From the NCBI GenBank assembly GCA_025934635.1, contig JAICWX010000386.1, positions 1 to 7,431 of the forward strand: a DNA stretch of 7,431 bases, in the 5' to 3' direction. Position 1 is the first letter of the stretch; every line of letters starts with the position of its first letter. The notes beneath the pieces are model-generated. The model saw only the letters and a program-made list of their open reading frames with translations. It was not told the DNA's origin and ran no database searches. This DNA comes from Streptosporangiaceae bacterium. Its GTDB lineage: Bacteria; Actinomycetota; Actinomycetes; Streptosporangiales; Streptosporangiaceae. Made by a program: the position numbers and the translations under genes. Positions 5,839 to 7,431 of this stretch are shown here, piece by piece.

Positions 5839-5880
5839 ATGGTAAGGAGAAGGTCTACGGTTCGATTCCGTAACGGGGCT
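5839..5880 (+). pseudogene. 3' fragment of tRNA-Thr(GGT), probable attachment-site remnant
   Basis: The sequence reads as the 3' part of a tRNA. Anticodon loop ATGGTAA (5839-5845, anticodon GGT) is followed by the 3' anticodon strand GGAGA (5846-5850) and the variable loop AGGTC (5851-5855). The T arm is TACGG-TTCGATT-CCGTA (5856-5872). Then come the 3' acceptor strand ACGGGGC (5873-5879) and discriminator T (5880). GGT reads the threonine codon ACC. The 5' half is missing: the bases before 5838 cannot pair with GGAGA, and no GCCCCGT acceptor strand lies at the right distance. A displaced 3' end like this is what integration of an island, AICE or phage into a tRNA gene leaves at its distal junction. 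With this orientation the element lies to the left and the intact tRNA would be beyond the left edge. Confidence 0.8.
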
Positions 5881-5887
5881 CAGGTAG

Positions 5888-5919
5888 ACGGCATAATTCG
5901 AAAAAACCGAATGCGCCGT
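5888..5919. terminator. Stem-loop just after the tRNA-Thr fragment
   Basis: ACGGC (5888-5892) pairs with GCCGT (5915-5919) and ATTCG (5896-5900) with CGAAT (5908-5912), around the loop AAAAAAC. The internal loop is three against two bases. An alternative outer pairing is CGGCATA (5889-5895) with TATGCCG (5921-5927). It may be the original tRNA terminator, although no T-run follows on the plus strand. Confidence 0.35.
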
Positions 5920-5951
5920 GTATGCCGGTGGGGTCTAACGGTTTTCATCAT

Positions 5952-5977
5952 GGGCCTGAGAGGCCCGGCTGGGCCTC
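5952..5977. repeat. Two mutually exclusive hairpins sharing one arm
   Basis: GGGCCT (5952-5957) pairs with AGGCCC (5961-5966). GAGGCCC (5960-5966) also pairs perfectly with GGGCCTC (5971-5977) around GGCT. The shared arm makes the two folds alternatives. The gene-free spacer 5883-6222 otherwise shows no recognisable gene or signal. Confidence 0.4.
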
Positions 5978-6222
5978 GTCTGGGAGGCGGGCACGCTCGC
6001 CGCCGCTGATCCAGCTGACGTGACCGAGCAGGCCGCGCGATACCGAAGAAGGCTGACCTCGAGAGCCCTCATCTGGCGGCCCTGGCTGCGGAGGTCCCTT
6101 TTCTCGCCCGGTGGATGACCGGAGAGGATCAGCAGGACGCGAGCACCAGGACGGGCCGCTAGGCTCGAAGAGTCTCTGTGGCCGGCGAACGCGGCCGAGG
6201 CTAGGCCGCTGGTTCAGTTCGC

Positions 6223-6795
6223 GTGACTGTCACAGTTCCGTCTCAGAGGATGTGCTATCTCGTGGACGCACATGCGGTACGCGGTGGATGGCACGATGGC
6301 ACGGTGACAGGTATATATCCGCAGGACGCAGACGAGGCAGTGGCCGAGGTGCTCGAAGCAGTCGGGCAGACGGGCGGCAATGCCGCTGCGATGGTGCGCG
6401 CAGTGCGCGACTGGGCGGAACCGCCGAATCTCAGGATCACCAGCGGGACCGGCCGGACCTATCCGTCCTTCACGGTGCGCGCCAGCACCAGGCCCACGGC
6501 CGGTACTGCCCCCCGCGGAGTCCTGACGCTTTACGCTGACTCGCACGGCAGCGGCCCGGCCCTAGAGGTCAGGGTCATCGAGATGTGCAGCACGCCGCCT
6601 TATGACCGTCAGCCCGCCCGCGACGGTTTGATCGCAGACCTGCACGCCCTGGGGATACCGCGCCTTGACCGTGAGGATGTCCTGTGCCGCAAGCGGCCAG
6701 AAATCCCGCTGGGCGAACTGACCGACGGCCGCCTCGAGCGGCTCCTCGCGCTCATCGGCCGCTGGCTCGGCGAGGTCCAAACCCACCGCAGCTAA
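6223..6795 (+). CDS. Hypothetical protein, 190 residues
   Basis: I do not recognise a named family. The reading frame has G/C-biased third positions and an upstream in-frame TAG at 6202, so it is probably genuine. The GTG at 6223 is the first possible start; the ATG at 6250 (residue 10) is an alternative, but its upstream GAGG touches the start codon and is too close. The N-terminal half has a tryptophan-containing segment (GGWHDGTVTGIYP) and an acidic helix (DADEAVAEVLEAVGQTGGN). The middle looks like beta strands (ITSGTGRTYPSFTVRAS; GVLTLYADSHG; ALEVRVIEMC). The C-terminal tail, LHALGIPRLDREDVLCRKRP followed by EIPLGELT and a final helix, resembles tails (RPxIPLxxL) of some actinobacterial hypothetical proteins. 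No signal peptide or membrane segment is seen; it is probably soluble and cytoplasmic. Confidence 0.6.
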   Translation: MTVTVPSQRMCYLVDAHAVRGGWHDGTVTGIYPQDADEAVAEVLEAVGQTGGNAAAMVRAVRDWAEPPNLRITSGTGRTYPSFTVRASTRPTAGTAPRGVLTLYADSHGSGPALEVRVIEMCSTPPYDRQPARDGLIADLHALGIPRLDREDVLCRKRPEIPLGELTDGRLERLLALIGRWLGEVQTHRS

Positions 6796-7104
6796 GCTGC
6801 CATGACCCGGAAGCCATCACCAGCGGACACCAGTCGCCACAGGTGCCTCAGCCTCACTGCCAGCCATCTCAGCGCGATCGACTACGTCACCTGCGGTAAA
6901 TGACGAACTTCGGGAATGCGCTGAGAGCCGAGCCGCGATCAGCGCGGCCACGAGATCTATGAAGCTCGCGCCAGGCCATGCAGACCAGGTCGATCTGGCG
7001 GAGCGCACCCTGCAGCCGGCCGAGTCCGGATGCGCGCTCATGGTTGATATGCCTTTGATCGTGAGGCACCAAGATCGTGGCGCACTGCGCCTCGATCACA
7101 GGCA
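6796..7104. other. Stretch after the 190-residue gene with no firm feature
   Basis: Apart from the doubtful minus-strand frame 6887-7105, I see no recognisable gene, RNA or terminator here. Confidence 0.4.
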
Positions 7105-7105
7105 T
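6887..7105 (-). CDS. Possible small hypothetical protein, 72 residues
   Basis: An ATG at 7105 opens a 72-residue basic frame with moderate G/C bias at third positions (about 70 percent by eye). No family is recognised. No Shine-Dalgarno sequence precedes it, but CATAAT (minus strand, 7119-7114) lies eight bases upstream and would give a nearly leaderless transcript, and two palindromic operator-like sites lie at 7111-7121 and 7154-7164. It could equally be a remnant or a chance frame. Confidence 0.22.
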   Translation of the reverse strand: MPVIEAQCATILVPHDQRHINHERASGLGRLQGALRQIDLVCMAWRELHRSRGRADRGSALSAFPKFVIYRR

Positions 7106-7165
7106 GATCAGGCATTATGCCGCCGGAGGGAAGTGATCTGGTCTTTGATCACCGGCATAATGCCG
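7105..7165. repeat. Pair of palindromic sites GGCATWATGCC
   Basis: GGCATTATGCC (7111-7121) and GGCATAATGCC (7154-7164) are each palindromic around one central base and are reverse complements of each other. With flanking bases they form a perfect 12-base inverted repeat (7111-7122 and 7153-7164) with a 30-base spacer. TGATCA precedes each (7105-7110 and 7146-7151), so the module TGATCA-(0 or 2 bases)-GGCATWATGCCG is also directly repeated. The pattern suggests two operator sites for a dimeric regulator. Confidence 0.5.
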
Positions 7166-7367
7166 AATAGCGGACATTGGCTAAGCATACTTAAGCGCTA
7201 ACCTGGACGCCGCCGGGAATGATAGTTGTAGTAAATTGGCCTTGCTAACCTTCTCCGGTACGTGCCTTCGCTGGCTTGCCATCGCAGCCACTAGTAGGAC
7301 AGCAGCCATTTGGTTCTTGAGCTGGGATGTTCTTGGCTGGTAGCAGATGCTGCTGGCTGGTCATGGG
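7166..7367. other. Gene-free stretch before the right edge
   Basis: No gene is supported. It is less GC-rich than the rest of the window. It contains short repeats, including TGGCTGGT near 7334 and 7354 and a small stem AGCAG-ATG-CTGCT (7342-7354). Confidence 0.35.
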
Positions 7368-7422
7368 GCAGCCGCCCCGCGATCATGCAGTTTGTGAGGA
7401 CAACAGAATCTGGGGCGGCTGC
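7368..7422. repeat. 11-base inverted repeat at the right edge
   Basis: GCAGCCGCCCC (7368-7378) and GGGGCGGCTGC (7412-7422) are perfect inverted arms around 33 bases. The right arm also takes part in a second hairpin, GGCGGC-TGCT-GCCGCC (7414-7429). This could be the end or leader of another mobile element or a gene whose body lies beyond the window. Confidence 0.4.
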
Positions 7423-7431
7423 TGCCGCCAG

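Noticed and set aside
5126..5845. A 239-residue plus-strand frame running from the transposase into the tRNA fragment
   Set aside because: It is antisense to the conserved DEDD domain for most of its length and continues into the noncoding end without any recognisable domain.
1..7431. CRISPR array or diversity-generating repeats
   Set aside because: No evenly spaced repeats of 23-40 bases with unique spacers occur; the only direct repeats are pairs.

Overview
The window is GC-rich DNA with strongly G/C-biased third codon positions, frequent GTG starts and at least one apparently leaderless gene. This points to a high-GC actinobacterium of the Streptomyces/Frankia type. It is accessory DNA: two transposase genes of different families, a toxin-antitoxin pair, a pRiA4b ORF-3 family gene, a displaced tRNA end and several repeat clusters. 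No core housekeeping gene was recognised.

Layout. Positions 1-1207 (minus) hold an IS transposase that runs off the left edge, with a leader (1208-1355) rich in inverted repeats. Positions 1356-2603 (plus) encode a pRiA4b ORF-3 family protein. Positions 2877-3646 (minus) encode an antitoxin (DUF433) and toxin (DUF5615/PIN-like) pair of the VapBC45 type with a 4-base overlap and a self-complementary promoter region. Positions 3770-4198 hold no convincing gene. Positions 4199-5614 (minus) encode a full-length IS110-family DEDD recombinase, preceded at 5615-5837 by the kind of noncoding end that can encode a bridge RNA. Positions 5839-5880 (plus) carry the 3' part of a tRNA-Thr(GGT) gene without its 5' half, as left by an integrative element that used a tRNA 3' end as its attachment site. 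To the right are a hairpin-rich 340-base spacer, an unrecognised 190-residue protein (6223-6795) and a 636-base mostly noncoding tail with two palindromic operator-like sites and other inverted repeats.

How it fits together (inference). By the usual geometry of tRNA integration, everything left of about 5838 would be the distal end of an integrated element with the intact tRNA-Thr beyond the left edge. The toxin-antitoxin pair could help maintain such an element, and the two IS elements are later arrivals typical of such islands. The right flank does not show the tRNA-Met and rpmG genes that I recall following tRNA-Thr(GGT) in Streptomyces, so the right side may itself be another insertion.

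Most notable observations: the tRNA-Thr fragment with adjacent direct repeats; the IS110 upstream region as a bridge-RNA candidate; a hairpin that would sequester the ribosome-binding site of the first transposase; the leaderless toxin-antitoxin promoter overlapping an operator-like inverted repeat; and the GGCATWATGCC pair at 7111-7164.
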